From Candidatus Zixiibacteriota bacterium (GTDB lineage Bacteria > Zixibacteria > MSB-5A5 > GN15 > FEB-12): a DNA stretch of 64,000 bases. The translations under genes and the position numbers were made by a program. Under the pieces are notes generated by a model. That model worked only from the letters and a program-made list of their open reading frames with translations. It did not search any database and had not been told where the DNA came from. The DNA lies in NCBI GenBank assembly GCA_029860345.1, contig JAOUBJ010000010.1, positions 113,239-177,238 of the forward strand. The letters are read 5' to 3'. This document shows positions 34,622 through 43,435 of this stretch, piece by piece (the first letter of the stretch is position 1; each line of letters opens with the position of its first letter).

Positions 34622-35656
34622 CTAATGACGGGGAAACATCCATTCAACAAGACAAATCAAATCGGTCACTGTTATCTCAGCGTCGTTGTCGCATTCCAGG
34701 TTCTTCGGACATGGCAGTAGCGGCCCGTCTCGGAACATGAAGTCGACGAAGTAAACCAGATCGGCGATGTCGGCAGAGTTGTTGCAGTCGGCATCACCGT
34801 AGGTGGTTTCGTCCAGCACAGTGATCGAGCCGTTTAGGGCGTGGACGGTGCCGGTGTCAGTGACGCAACGCCAGACAATATCGATGCTCATGGAATCCGC
34901 GGGCGGTCCCGAGACTCGCACCCAGTGCAAACAGTAGTTACCTTGCCACCAAGGGCAATAGAAGTATGACGTATCCGGTACTGAGTCGCAACTCAAGCCA
35001 AGTGGATTTCCCGAGTGATCGGAGAACCCGAAACGATCATGCATTCCGGATCGCACGTTGACATTCACCGTGCGGTTGGTCTGGTTGTCGGGGATCAGCT
35101 GAACCTCGGCCAGAAGTTTGACCAACAATCCGTCCTGTTGCGGAAGGATACCTCTGGCTCTGACCGCCTCATGTACTTCAGAGAAACCAACCACATTAAG
35201 GTCCTGCCCGTAGCCACCGACCGAACGTGCCTGGAGAAACTCCCAGTCTTCGACCAGAGTGCCGGATGCATCCACAGTGCCGATACTGATCGAGGATGTG
35301 TCCACATGCATGAAGTCCCATGGCGCATCCGGCGGCACCCGCACCGAGTCATCACAAACCTGTTGATACACGTCGGTACAGCGCCACCACGTAGTGTCAT
35401 ATCGTTGGGTCACAATACTGGTAAAATTCACTATACCGGGCCGGTCCAGTTGAACCCAGAATTCAAAGGCGCCAACCGTATCCACTTGATTGGTGAGATA
35501 GATAGGTATCTCCACCGACTGTCCGGGAAGCGCGGTAACATGGCCGACATTGAGGACAATTTCGGGATTGGCCGACACTGCCAATGGCCAGGCCATCGCA
35601 AAAAGAGTGGCCGACGCCAGCTTGCATGGATAAATCCCACCCGTAGAATTGAGCAC
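34622..35656 (-). CDS. Exported cohesin-like/dockerin-like protein (paralogue 2 of 3)
   Basis: This 344-residue protein has a GTG start with GAGAGAAG 5 nt upstream and a signal peptide to about residue 29 (LFAMAWPLAVSA). The domain plan is the same as in the 33319-34368 gene: IVLNVGHVTALPGQSVEIPIYLTNQVDTVGAFEFWVQLD opens the beta-sandwich. Central motifs RSVGGYGQDLNVVGFSEV and LGLSCDSVPDTSYFYCPWWQGNYCLHW recur in both, and the C-terminus is YGDADCNNSADIADLVYFVDFMF plus ITVTDLICLVEWMFPRH. It ends in WMF rather than the GG-x-PPP-CP tail. The function is unknown and the gene is a clear tandem paralogue. Confidence 0.82.
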   Translation of the reverse strand: MLNSTGGIYPCKLASATLFAMAWPLAVSANPEIVLNVGHVTALPGQSVEIPIYLTNQVDTVGAFEFWVQLDRPGIVNFTSIVTQRYDTTWWRCTDVYQQVCDDSVRVPPDAPWDFMHVDTSSISIGTVDASGTLVEDWEFLQARSVGGYGQDLNVVGFSEVHEAVRARGILPQQDGLLVKLLAEVQLIPDNQTNRTVNVNVRSGMHDRFGFSDHSGNPLGLSCDSVPDTSYFYCPWWQGNYCLHWVRVSGPPADSMSIDIVWRCVTDTGTVHALNGSITVLDETTYGDADCNNSADIADLVYFVDFMFRDGPLLPCPKNLECDNDAEITVTDLICLVEWMFPRH

Positions 35657-35790
35657 AGTAACTTCTCTCTCTGAAAACTGGTTTTCTACGACTTTGTCTT
35701 AACCTCGTTGCCGACGTTTTCATCTGTATAGCCGAGCGGGCAGGAGGCCGGTATCCCTGCCGGTCCTCCTGATCCGCCCTGCGAAGCCTG

Positions 35791-35822
35791 ACCCGGCGAC
35801 GCTTGACCCAACGCCACCGGGT
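35791..35822 (-). terminator. Imperfect hairpin 15 nt after the stop of paralogue 3
   Basis: ACCCGGCGACG, loop CTTGACCCAA, CGCCACCGGGT. It is homologous to the perfect hairpin at 34576-34607 but has two mismatched pairs in the stem. Confidence 0.45.
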
Positions 35823-35836
35823 ACCAGAGACCTGAT

Positions 35837-36526
35837 CTAGTCCGGCGGGAGCATCGTGTCGACCCCGCAAACCAAATCCGCAGTGCCAACCAGACCGTCC
35901 CCGTTGCGGTCGGTTGTCAGCGGACATCTTGGTGTTGGGTCGCCATCGAATATCCATTCCACCATATAGACCAGGTCGGCGATATCTTTCGGCAACGATC
36001 CGCTGCCGTCGATGTCACCCACGAGCGTTGAAATCACCGATAGCGTGCCGCCCTTGGCGATCACGCTACCGGTGTCTATCAAAGTAGTGTCGCACTGAAC
36101 CAGCAAAGAATCGAAAGACGGATCGCACACCGTCTCCCAATCAAGACAAGCCTCCCAGGCCCATTCGGTGCAGTGCAACAAAACAGAATCGCAGGAGTTG
36201 TTGCATACCGGCCACCCGATACGCTCAGCCTGCGGATTGGAAAAACAAAAGTGCTCCGGGAAAAACGTCATCACCGGCTTGTTGACCGCATTATCGGACA
36301 ACAAATCCGGCATGTTTTCGAGGTCTGCGACCGGACTGATCGGCAGACCTCCCTCCTGAGACCCTGTTTTCGAAGTTGTCGGTGCATGATGAGGGCCGGC
36401 GAAGGTGATTTGAGTGTGGTTTGTGTGAAGCGTCTGTCCTGAAGCGGGCATGAGATCATCCGGCCCGACCTGCATCGAGGTCCTGGCCGAGTGAGTTGGC
36501 GGGCATAAAAAAGCGCTAAAGGACAA
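35837..36526 (-). CDS. Truncated cohesin-like/dockerin-like paralogue (3 of 3) lacking signal peptide
   Basis: This is a 229-residue frame homologous to the C-terminal halves of paralogues 1 and 2: CDSVLLHCTEWAWEACLDW, then DIDGSGSLPKDIADLVYMVEWIF and DRNGDGLVGTADLVCGVDTM. The first 75 or so residues are unrelated, and no signal peptide is present, so either the N-terminal half was lost or replaced or the gene is decaying. The assumed start is TTG 36526, with AGGAG 9 nt upstream; ATG 36475 is an alternative. The start region lies in a 12-bp inverted repeat (36515-36526 with 36564-36575), and a promoter candidate exists further upstream, so expression is plausible. Confidence 0.6.
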   Translation of the reverse strand: MSFSAFLCPPTHSARTSMQVGPDDLMPASGQTLHTNHTQITFAGPHHAPTTSKTGSQEGGLPISPVADLENMPDLLSDNAVNKPVMTFFPEHFCFSNPQAERIGWPVCNNSCDSVLLHCTEWAWEACLDWETVCDPSFDSLLVQCDTTLIDTGSVIAKGGTLSVISTLVGDIDGSGSLPKDIADLVYMVEWIFDGDPTPRCPLTTDRNGDGLVGTADLVCGVDTMLPPD

Positions 36527-36575
36527 AACGTACTCTCCTATTCGGAGCGGGGTCTTGGTTTAGTTGTCCTTTAGC
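36515..36575 (-). promoter_or_regulatory. Nested hairpin covering the start of the truncated paralogue
   Basis: GCTAAAGGACAA (36515-36526) and TTGTCCTTTAGC (36564-36575) are perfect inverted repeats. Inside the loop CTCC-N5-GGAG (36535-36547) pairs with the ribosome-binding site. The TTG start codon falls in one outer arm. In the mRNA this could hide both the ribosome-binding site and the start. Confidence 0.5.
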
Positions 36576-36667
36576 TCAAATGCTATACAATAATCCTAAG
36601 ACAGGGGTTACCTGCTTGTGGTTATTTTCCTTCAGTTGTACGTAGTTATCAATTTTGTTTCACGGCT

Positions 36668-36696
36668 ATGGTAACAACTGGCCGATTGTTTGTCAA
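36668..36696 (-). promoter_or_regulatory. Candidate promoter of the truncated paralogue
   Basis: On the minus strand TTGACA (36696-36691), 17 nt, TACCAT (36673-36668). The -10 element is weak; the leader would be about 135 nt and includes the nested hairpin. Confidence 0.45.
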
Positions 36697-37066
36697 GCAC
36701 TCTTTTGCCCAAATGCGAAGTTTTTTGGAGTGCGAGTGGTGTGCGGTGAGCGGCAGATGTCCACATCTGCCCCAGATGATGCTGCTATACACCACCTCAT
36801 GCTGAGCGGAGTCGAAGCATGAGCGGTACCCCACCCAACTTACGACTGCGTCATGTCTCCAGGAGAAGAGAGGCCTGACCTACAAGACTGACAACTGGTC
36901 CCCAGTTTTGTCATTCCGGGCCTTGACCCGGAATCCAGCTTAAGATGCGAAGACTGGATGCTGGCCTTCGCCAGCATGACGGCTCACAGTTGTAGGTCAG
37001 GAGCCCCGTGCTCCTGACAGGCAAGCCTGCTTCTTGCCACGTCCGTTAGTGCCCTAACCCGCAATC
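36697..37066. repeat. Intergenic cluster of palindromic repeats
   Basis: It contains the perfect palindrome GGCAGATGT-CC-ACATCTGCC (36752-36771), also at 20120; a 24-nt covarying hairpin (36798-36821, CATGCT/AGCATG); a CTCCAGGAGAAGAGAGGCCT repeat (about 36857-36876); a dRS3-like double hairpin (about 36911-36980); and GTCAGGAG-N7-CTCCTGAC (36996-37018). The last lies 49 nt beyond the TonB receptor stop and might end that transcript. Confidence 0.65.
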
Positions 37067-39550
37067 CTAAAAGTCATCGTTGTCGTCCATCCCCTCGCCG
37101 CCTGAGCCGCGCGCGCGATCTCCGTCGCGGCTGCGCTCCTCTTTGTAGTTGTTGAAATTGAACCGCAAGTTGAACGAGACGGTCGGGGACTTTCGTTCAC
37201 GGAGATTATAATTGTAGAAGTCGGCGCCCTGCGAGGTTGATTCTCGATTGGCCGTTCCCAGGAGATCGTGCACCTGAAGCGTCGCCGTCAAGGTGCGCGC
37301 GAAGAAGTCCTGGCGCACTGCTGCGTTGGCCATAAAAAACCCTTCGCGTTCGCCCTGCGACGAAGCCGATGGACTCCGGTACATGCCGTCCAACTGGAGC
37401 CGGGTAGTGGCCGTTACCTGAAGTGAGTTGTTCATGCGCATATTCCAGTTGAAACTGTCCTGGTCGAATGATCGTCCGTTCAGTTCCCCTTCGACACGAT
37501 AATCGAACAAGCTGCCCATAAGGTTCAATCGCCACCACTTTGTCGGTTCGAGCATAAACATGAACTCCGCCCCCAGGGAGTAATCGGTGCCGACGTTTTC
37601 AATCGTGGTCAGCATGACGTTTGGCTCATAGACCGACCGGATGTGTTCCACCTTGTTATGCGTGACACGGTAATAACCCTCGACCGACAAAAGATTACCA
37701 CCTATTCGCCGCTGGTAACCCGCTTCATAGGAATCTATATACTCGGGCAACAGTTCGGGGTTACCCCGACGAACGTTGTATGCGTCCGATCTCGTCTCGA
37801 AAGGTTCCAGATACCAGCCACGCGACCGGTGAAGCCGACGGGCGTAGCTGGCCATCAACTGCTGTCCGTCGTTCAACTGCATTGAGAAGTGGGCGGTGGG
37901 GTAGTAGTCCCAGCGATCAATACTGAATTCCTCACCCTCTCCCAACAGCTCAACAGCACGTTTGGTGTACTCGCCGCGTATACCGCCCTGATATCCAAGC
38001 CTACCGAGGGAGCCTGAGTAGAGTGAATACAACGAGTGAATATCGCGGGTGTAGTCGACGGTGTGGCTGAACTCGGGCTGAAACCGGTAGACCGATGCTG
38101 TCGTGTCCAGTTCATACGACTCGGTGATGTCATCGGACCGACCGATCCGGCTCTGGTAACCGGCTTCGAATCGACCATCACCGTTCAGCGGGAGAGTGTA
38201 GTCAAGTTTCATTCGGTAGGTCGTCGATGGTCCCAACTCGGTGGAACGTTGGCCCGAGTTTACGGCACCGTCGAGGTCCAGTAGTTCGTTGGTGGTCTTT
38301 TCATCACCTTCACGATGTTGTCGGATCAGTTGAGCGGCCAGTTCGTGTCCATCCTCAGAAAAGTTGTGCCGGTAATCTCCGTGGATCGAATAGTAGTCAC
38401 CCGATCTTTCCGAACTACTGGCGTTTGTATAATAGTGGTGAACTCCGCCCGGTTCAATCCAGGCATCGTGGTCCAGGTCCGACTCACGCTCACTAGATCG
38501 ATAGCCATAGCGGAAACCAAGGCTGAAATAATCGCGCGGACTGATATTCATATCAGCGGCGCCGCGAAAACTGTAAGACTTCCTGCGCCGCTCGTTGTCG
38601 CCATTTGTGAGTGTGAAAGATGTTGTGTCGTTGAGAAGGGTCCGGTTCTCCGATTCGGTTGTGCCTGGATGTCCCCGTTTCCCCAGGTTGCCGCCCAAAA
38701 CCAAATTGATCTTGCCCAGGCGCCGACTGAGAAGAAGGTCCCCGCCATGATTGTTGTAAGTACCCAGATTCAGATTGCTGATACCGCTGATACCCTGGGG
38801 TCTGTCCTTTTTCATGATTACGTTGATGATTCCGGAATTGCCGTCGGGATCATATTTGGCCGAGGGGTTGGTGATCAGTTCGATATTTTCAATCGTGCCG
38901 GCCGGAATCTGTTGAAGCGCTTCGTTGGACTCCAGAATCGATGGACGACCATCAATCAGCACTGTGAAATTGGCGCTACCGCGCAGGCTGACGTTCCCCT
39001 CGATATCAACCTCCACCGACGGCACGTTCTCCAATACATCCACCGCCGTGCCGGAGGCGGCGGTAGGCATCTCGGAGACATTGATAATCTTCTTGTCGAT
39101 CTTGTACTCGATGGCCGGTCGCTCACCGCTGACCGTTACCTCGCCTAAGTCGACGGCCGAACGGATTAGTTGAATCTCTCCAAGATCGACCTGTCGGCTT
39201 TCGCGACTTATGGCCAGGCTGTCGATGGTAGATATAAGATAGCCGACGAACCTGACCTGCATGAAATACCGTCCCGGTCGGAGACGGGTAAGTTTGAAGT
39301 AGCCGGCGGTGTCGGTAACGCCGCCGGTAATCTGACTGGAGTCTCTCAGACTGAACAACGTCACTGTAGCGTACTCGATAGGTTGCCCGCCCGCCGAATC
39401 TATCACAAACCCCTCGACCGTGCCGCCCATACGTCGGCGCCTTTCACCTCTGTCGGCGTTGCCGCCCCCCCGAGACTGGGCAATTGCAGAAACTGTGGTT
39501 ATGAGAGCTATCAGAACAATGGTAGCGACGAAGTTAGCTGTCTTGGGCAT
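37067..39550 (-). CDS. TonB-dependent outer-membrane receptor with carboxypeptidase-regulatory-like N-terminal domain
   Basis: This is an 827-residue protein. ATG 39550 is preferred (GAGG 5 nt upstream) over GTG 39574. A signal peptide to about residue 25 is followed by a CarboxypepD_reg-like/CNA-B-like domain (GGTVEGFVIDSAGGQPIEYATVTL...GYFKLTRLRPGRYFMQVRFVGY, about 40-125). The plug domain is about 135-250 (TAVDVLENVPSVEVDIEGNVSLRGSANFTVLIDGRP; VELITNPSAKYDPDGNSGIINVIMKK), then the beta-barrel (outer-membrane beta-barrel family 3 type). The tail is acidic (DDNDDF) and lacks the classic terminal aromatic strand. Such receptors import large substrates with TonB energy; the ligand is unknown and no SusD partner is adjacent. 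Confidence 0.9.
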   Translation of the reverse strand: MPKTANFVATIVLIALITTVSAIAQSRGGGNADRGERRRRMGGTVEGFVIDSAGGQPIEYATVTLFSLRDSSQITGGVTDTAGYFKLTRLRPGRYFMQVRFVGYLISTIDSLAISRESRQVDLGEIQLIRSAVDLGEVTVSGERPAIEYKIDKKIINVSEMPTAASGTAVDVLENVPSVEVDIEGNVSLRGSANFTVLIDGRPSILESNEALQQIPAGTIENIELITNPSAKYDPDGNSGIINVIMKKDRPQGISGISNLNLGTYNNHGGDLLLSRRLGKINLVLGGNLGKRGHPGTTESENRTLLNDTTSFTLTNGDNERRRKSYSFRGAADMNISPRDYFSLGFRYGYRSSERESDLDHDAWIEPGGVHHYYTNASSSERSGDYYSIHGDYRHNFSEDGHELAAQLIRQHREGDEKTTNELLDLDGAVNSGQRSTELGPSTTYRMKLDYTLPLNGDGRFEAGYQSRIGRSDDITESYELDTTASVYRFQPEFSHTVDYTRDIHSLYSLYSGSLGRLGYQGGIRGEYTKRAVELLGEGEEFSIDRWDYYPTAHFSMQLNDGQQLMASYARRLHRSRGWYLEPFETRSDAYNVRRGNPELLPEYIDSYEAGYQRRIGGNLLSVEGYYRVTHNKVEHIRSVYEPNVMLTTIENVGTDYSLGAEFMFMLEPTKWWRLNLMGSLFDYRVEGELNGRSFDQDSFNWNMRMNNSLQVTATTRLQLDGMYRSPSASSQGEREGFFMANAAVRQDFFARTLTATLQVHDLLGTANRESTSQGADFYNYNLRERKSPTVSFNLRFNFNNYKEERSRDGDRARGSGGEGMDDNDDF

Positions 39551-39754
39551 GTTGTCCTCACCTTGACGTTTCACTGCGGTAACGAATTGTCAAACGCACG
39601 ACCGCACCGCACGCTGCAAGTTCACCAATATAAGACATCTACGAAGCGAGAAGGATTAATGAAGTGAAAAAAACAGGCAGGTTGGGCGTTTGCATCCATT
39701 GTCTCCCATTTTTCCCTGCGAGATTGTTCCATCTTGTGTTATCTTCTGAAGCCT

Positions 39755-40894
39755 ATGAATTGGCGCATCAAAAACGTCTCAATCGTGAGTATAACGTTGT
39801 CGGCTTCGGTGGTGTGGATCGGATTCTATGCCTGGCGGGTCATGTTCAACAATTTCGCGGTCGACTTGTTCGATGCCTCGGCCACCGATGTCGGCGTTAT
39901 TCAGGCGGTACGTGAAATCCCCGGCTTGCTGGCTTTCGGCGTGGGGGCGTTGGCTGTTTACTTCACCGAATCTCGGATCGCATCGTTATCGATTATCGTG
40001 GTCGGTCTGGGGCTGCTGGTCTCGGGCTGGGCGCCTTCGTTGGTCGGATTGGGCATTGCTACGGTGCTGATGTCGTTCGGATTCCATTACTTCGAACCGA
40101 CCAATTCGGCCCAACTGTTGAACCTGACCGACTCCGCCCAGTTGGGAAAAGCGCAAGGGAAACTGCGTTCATGGGAATCAGCCGCCGGGCTGGTCGGGGC
40201 CGGACTTGTCATGCTGCTTACGTTGTATCTGGACTACCGGACGACCTTCTACATCTTCGGCGCTTTAGTGGTGTTGGTGGGGCTGTACTTCTGCATCGCT
40301 TTGCCGGCCAACCGAACCAAACAAGACCACCGCAAAGTGAAGCTGAAAAAGAAATACTGGCTGTACTACACCCTATCATTTCTGCGCGGCTGCCGCAGGC
40401 ATATCTTTACGACCTTTGCAATCTTCCTGCTGGTAAAGAACCACGGACTGGACATCACTTATATCTCCGGAATCATGCTGGCCAACAATCTGGTGACGAT
40501 TTTCACCAACCGTTGGATGGGAACAGTCAGCGACCGGGTCGGTGAGCGCAATCTGTTGGTTGGGTGTTCGCTGATTCTGACCTTTATCTTTTTCGGCTAT
40601 GCCATAGTGGACTACCTACCGGCTTTGGTGGGACTGTATCTTGTCGACAACGTTTTGTTTGGATCATCGATTGCGCTCAAGTCGTACCTTCGCAAGATTT
40701 CGACACCCGAAGACCTGACCAGTTGTTTGTCGTTCGGTATGACAGCCAACCATGTCACGGCTGTTGTCATTCCGGTGGTGGGTGGTATCGCCTGGAGCAT
40801 GTTCGGTCACGAGGTGACGTTTATCGCCGGCGCGGTGATCGTTTTTGTGGACATGCTGTTTGCTCTGAAGATACCGAAAAACAACAACTGCTGA
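39755..40894 (+). CDS. Major facilitator superfamily transporter
   Basis: This 379-residue integral membrane protein starts at ATG 39755, preferred over the TTG-started extension at 39734; no strong ribosome-binding site is visible. It has about 11-12 hydrophobic helices in two halves joined by a basic loop (NRTKQDHRKVKLKKKYW). NRWMGTVSDRVGERNLLVG is the loop 8-9 counterpart of the MFS A-motif. AVREIPGLLAFGVGALAVYF and FGFHYFEPTNSAQLLNLT resemble the uncharacterised MFS_1 set of drug/sugar-phosphate exporters. The substrate is unknown. It is divergent from the TonB receptor gene. Confidence 0.88.
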   Translation: MNWRIKNVSIVSITLSASVVWIGFYAWRVMFNNFAVDLFDASATDVGVIQAVREIPGLLAFGVGALAVYFTESRIASLSIIVVGLGLLVSGWAPSLVGLGIATVLMSFGFHYFEPTNSAQLLNLTDSAQLGKAQGKLRSWESAAGLVGAGLVMLLTLYLDYRTTFYIFGALVVLVGLYFCIALPANRTKQDHRKVKLKKKYWLYYTLSFLRGCRRHIFTTFAIFLLVKNHGLDITYISGIMLANNLVTIFTNRWMGTVSDRVGERNLLVGCSLILTFIFFGYAIVDYLPALVGLYLVDNVLFGSSIALKSYLRKISTPEDLTSCLSFGMTANHVTAVVIPVVGGIAWSMFGHEVTFIAGAVIVFVDMLFALKIPKNNNC

Positions 40895-41307
40895 CACGGG
40901 CTTGCTCGCCGTCCCAAACAAGGTTTGAGACGGCCACCCGTCGCACCCACCCACCTCATGGTGAGCGGAGTCGAACCATGAACTTCGGTTCTTGTTTTTT
41001 GTGTGTTGGGTGCTGCACGCCGAAGCGGCTTAGTTGGGGCGGGGAAAACAAGAGTCACCCCCAAACCGGGTTTGAGGGTGCCACCCATTGCCAGCGAGAT
41101 TGCCGCGTCGGTCACCGCGTTCCCTCCTCGCAATGGCGAGCCCCCTTGTCATACCGGACTTGATCCGGCATCCAGTTTTGAAATCGAAGACTGGATTCCT
41201 GCCTTCGCAGGAATGACATTGGCAGATTGGCGCGCGAAGATTTAAGAACAGGCTTGCCTGTAAAATCGCCTAATCGTGTCCTTAAACATGGGTCTTGAAA
41301 TCAATTC
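40895..41307. repeat. Intergenic palindromic repeats downstream of the MFS gene
   Basis: It includes a 24-nt covarying hairpin (40957-40980, arms CATGGT/ACCATG), a GCGAGATTGCCGCGTCGGTCAC...CCTCCTCGCAATGG repeat (about 41095-41136) matching one near 20.4 kb, and a dRS3-like double hairpin (about 41149-41217). No gene is seen. Confidence 0.65.
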
Positions 41308-41335
41308 TTGACACTCGACCACCCACCGCTATATT
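41308..41335 (+). promoter_or_regulatory. Sigma70-type promoter of the CopD-like gene
   Basis: TTGACA (41308-41313), 16 nt, TATATT (41330-41335), about 75 nt before ATG 41413. Confidence 0.6.
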
Positions 41336-41412
41336 GCATGCGATACTATAGCCGAGAAGGTCATCCATTTTTTCGGCTGATTCTGCCTAAATGTACTAAA
41401 ACAGGAGAAATC

Positions 41413-41916
41413 ATGGCGGTTCTCGACGTAGTGCTCAACTGGATTCACATTCTGTGTTTCACTATCTTCCTGGGCGGGATGTTCATCGCCACTTTCGGAT
41501 TCATGCCGATTGTGAAAGCTCACTTAAATGAAGAAGCCAGGCACAACCTGGTTGTGAATTTTATTCCCAAAGCCCGCGCTCTAATGCGCATCGTGGTGTC
41601 GCTTTTGGTCCTGTCCGGAATCTCGCGCGCTATCCTGCTCCACTACACGCACGATGGCCCGGCCAGCACAGAGCGGCTGGTGGTGTTCGGATTCAAAGTG
41701 CTCTTTGCTTTTGTACCGGTGATTATCTTTGTGTTGGCTCCCCGGATTCTGGGTCGCTATAGCAAAGAGGGACTCTGTTGTGATCCGGATGCCGAAGACC
41801 CGAAATTCAAAGCCTGCGGAGTCATGACCACATTGGGTGAGGGCTTGCATTACACTGCCATTGCGGGCGGTTGGTTGGCTGTCCTGGGTGGCATTGTTCT
41901 TACTCACATGCATTGA
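41413..41916 (+). CDS. CopD-like four-helix integral membrane protein
   Basis: This is a 167-residue protein with AGGAGAAATC before its ATG. Four hydrophobic helices are apparent: about 4-27 (VLNWIHILCFTIFLGGMFIATFGF), 56-76, 88-108 and 141-163. WIH near the N-terminus, an internal LHYTH, GLHY and the final THMH place histidines at helix ends, as in CopD/HemJ-like and cytochrome-like membrane proteins, so copper or heme binding is possible. It lies just before the FadL-like channel gene (52-nt gap), and the two may be co-transcribed. Family assignment is by overall pattern only. Confidence 0.68.
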   Translation: MAVLDVVLNWIHILCFTIFLGGMFIATFGFMPIVKAHLNEEARHNLVVNFIPKARALMRIVVSLLVLSGISRAILLHYTHDGPASTERLVVFGFKVLFAFVPVIIFVLAPRILGRYSKEGLCCDPDAEDPKFKACGVMTTLGEGLHYTAIAGGWLAVLGGIVLTHMH

Positions 41917-41968
41917 TCCCCTCTGGGAGTCTCTGCTCAAATGGAACGCAAAGCAAATCGGAGGGATC

Positions 41969-43321
41969 ATGATGATCTCGTACAAAGCAATTCTAACACT
42001 TTGTCTTTGTCTGGCCGGACTTGTGCTCATGTCCGGACAGAACACTTATGCCTCCAACGGCATGAACATGATCGGTTTCGGCGCAGCATCGACGGCGATG
42101 GGTGGAGCCGATCTGACCATGACCGGCAGCCACACCATGAACATCAATCCGGCCGGAATCGGAGCCGGCAGTCTCAAAGAACTATCCTTCGGTTTCAGCC
42201 CTATGTGGCCGTCGCTGAATCATTCCGACAACCTGGGCAATAACAAAGAAGACGTGCTGGATCGTGTGCCGATGCCTTTTCTCGCCTATACCCATCCGGT
42301 GCGGCAGGTCACTTTTGGTCTCGGTATGTTCGTTCAAGGTGGTATGGGGGCTGAATACCCCGACCTGGTAACGCCCTTTGCGGCTATGCTCGCCTCCGGT
42401 CAGGTGCCACCCGGTGCTTTCGACGGCAGTGTCGTGCCGGCCACCGATGATATGCGCACGCGTGTGATGCATGCCAAACTAACGCCGACCGTGGCCTGGC
42501 GGGCCACCTCGGATTTGACCCTGGGGGCGAGTGTCAACGTCTGTTATGCCCGGATGGATATGAAGTTCTTCCCGGAAACATCGGTTATGGTCAATCAAGG
42601 ACCGCTGGTCTTGAGGTTCTCCGGCATGGAAATGGAGGATGTGTCCGGTATGGGCTATGGACTCAGGCTTGGTTTTCAATACAGGTCGGGCGGACTCGCG
42701 CTGGGTGGGGCCTACTGTACCGAGTCTGATCTCGATTTGGACGGTGGCACCATGAACCTGAACCTGTCGGCCATGGGTGCGGGGAAAGTGGCCTACGATG
42801 CTACCATATCCGGCTTTGCCTGGCCTCAGCAGGTGGGGATGGGCGGGGCTTATCAGGTCAAACCCTGGCTACTGGTGGCCGCCGATGTCGACTGGGTGAA
42901 CTGGTCCGGCGCTATCGATCAACTAACCGTCAACCTGAGTAATCCGGACAAAGGGCAGGCTCCGGCCACCGGTCTGGTGCCATTTGACATGGGTTGGGAG
43001 GATCAGTGGGTATACGCACTGGGTGTGGAACTGACGCCGGTGGTCGACTGGACATGGCGGATGGGTTACAACCACGGCAAGTCACCAATCCCGGATGCCG
43101 GTTTGAAACCGCTCTTTCCGGCCATCGGCGAGGACCATATCACCGGTGGCGTGGGCTACCGGATCGGTTCCTGGTCTATCGATGCAGGTCTGGAACGAGT
43201 GATCGAAACCGAGAAGATCAACAACAGTGACAATATGGCCAACAACCCCCTCGGGCAGGGTTCGCAAGAGACGCTCTCGCAATTGATGGCACATTTCATG
43301 GTGCGACGGACGTTTCGATAG
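41969..43321 (+). CDS. Outer-membrane transport protein, OmpP1/FadL/TodX family
   Basis: This is a 450-residue outer-membrane beta-barrel for hydrophobic compounds such as fatty acids. GGAGGG lies 3 nt before ATG 41969 and 6 nt before ATG 41972, so either may be used. A signal peptide (to about 28) is followed by NGMNMIGFGAASTAMGGADLTMTGSHTMNINPAGIG, the conserved N-terminal hatch region of the family (G-GA-A-GGA...NPA). Amphipathic strands follow, with the family's PMPFLAYTHPV and YRIGSWSIDAGLERV segments. It could supply substrates for the acyl-CoA dehydrogenase/ETF-QO route. Confidence 0.88.
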   Translation: MMISYKAILTLCLCLAGLVLMSGQNTYASNGMNMIGFGAASTAMGGADLTMTGSHTMNINPAGIGAGSLKELSFGFSPMWPSLNHSDNLGNNKEDVLDRVPMPFLAYTHPVRQVTFGLGMFVQGGMGAEYPDLVTPFAAMLASGQVPPGAFDGSVVPATDDMRTRVMHAKLTPTVAWRATSDLTLGASVNVCYARMDMKFFPETSVMVNQGPLVLRFSGMEMEDVSGMGYGLRLGFQYRSGGLALGGAYCTESDLDLDGGTMNLNLSAMGAGKVAYDATISGFAWPQQVGMGGAYQVKPWLLVAADVDWVNWSGAIDQLTVNLSNPDKGQAPATGLVPFDMGWEDQWVYALGVELTPVVDWTWRMGYNHGKSPIPDAGLKPLFPAIGEDHITGGVGYRIGSWSIDAGLERVIETEKINNSDNMANNPLGQGSQETLSQLMAHFMVRRTFR

Positions 43322-43397
43322 CGAATGAGCTAAGAGGATTCACCCTTCGACTGCGCTCAGGGTGACAAGATGTGCGCGAATTGGCAGATTAAGAAAT

Positions 43398-43420
43398 GGG
43401 GCGGGAACAACACCCGCCCC
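43398..43420. terminator. Bidirectional-type hairpin between convergent genes
   Basis: GGGGCGGG (43398-43405) and CCCGCCCC (43413-43420) with a 7-nt loop lie between the convergent FadL-like and PorT-like genes. A 24-nt covarying hairpin sits just before it (43341-43364, CACCCT/AGGGTG). Either could end both transcripts. Confidence 0.6.
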
Positions 43421-43435
43421 TGCTTTGTGACCAGC

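Noticed and set aside
33319..36526. Cellulosome-type cohesin-dockerin system
   Set aside because: No glycoside hydrolase, carbohydrate-binding scaffoldin or true cohesin array is present; the cohesin-like resemblance is limited to beta-strand patterns.
38315..39148. 277-codon plus-strand frame
   Set aside because: It is antisense to the TonB-dependent receptor, whose plug and barrel motifs are unambiguous.
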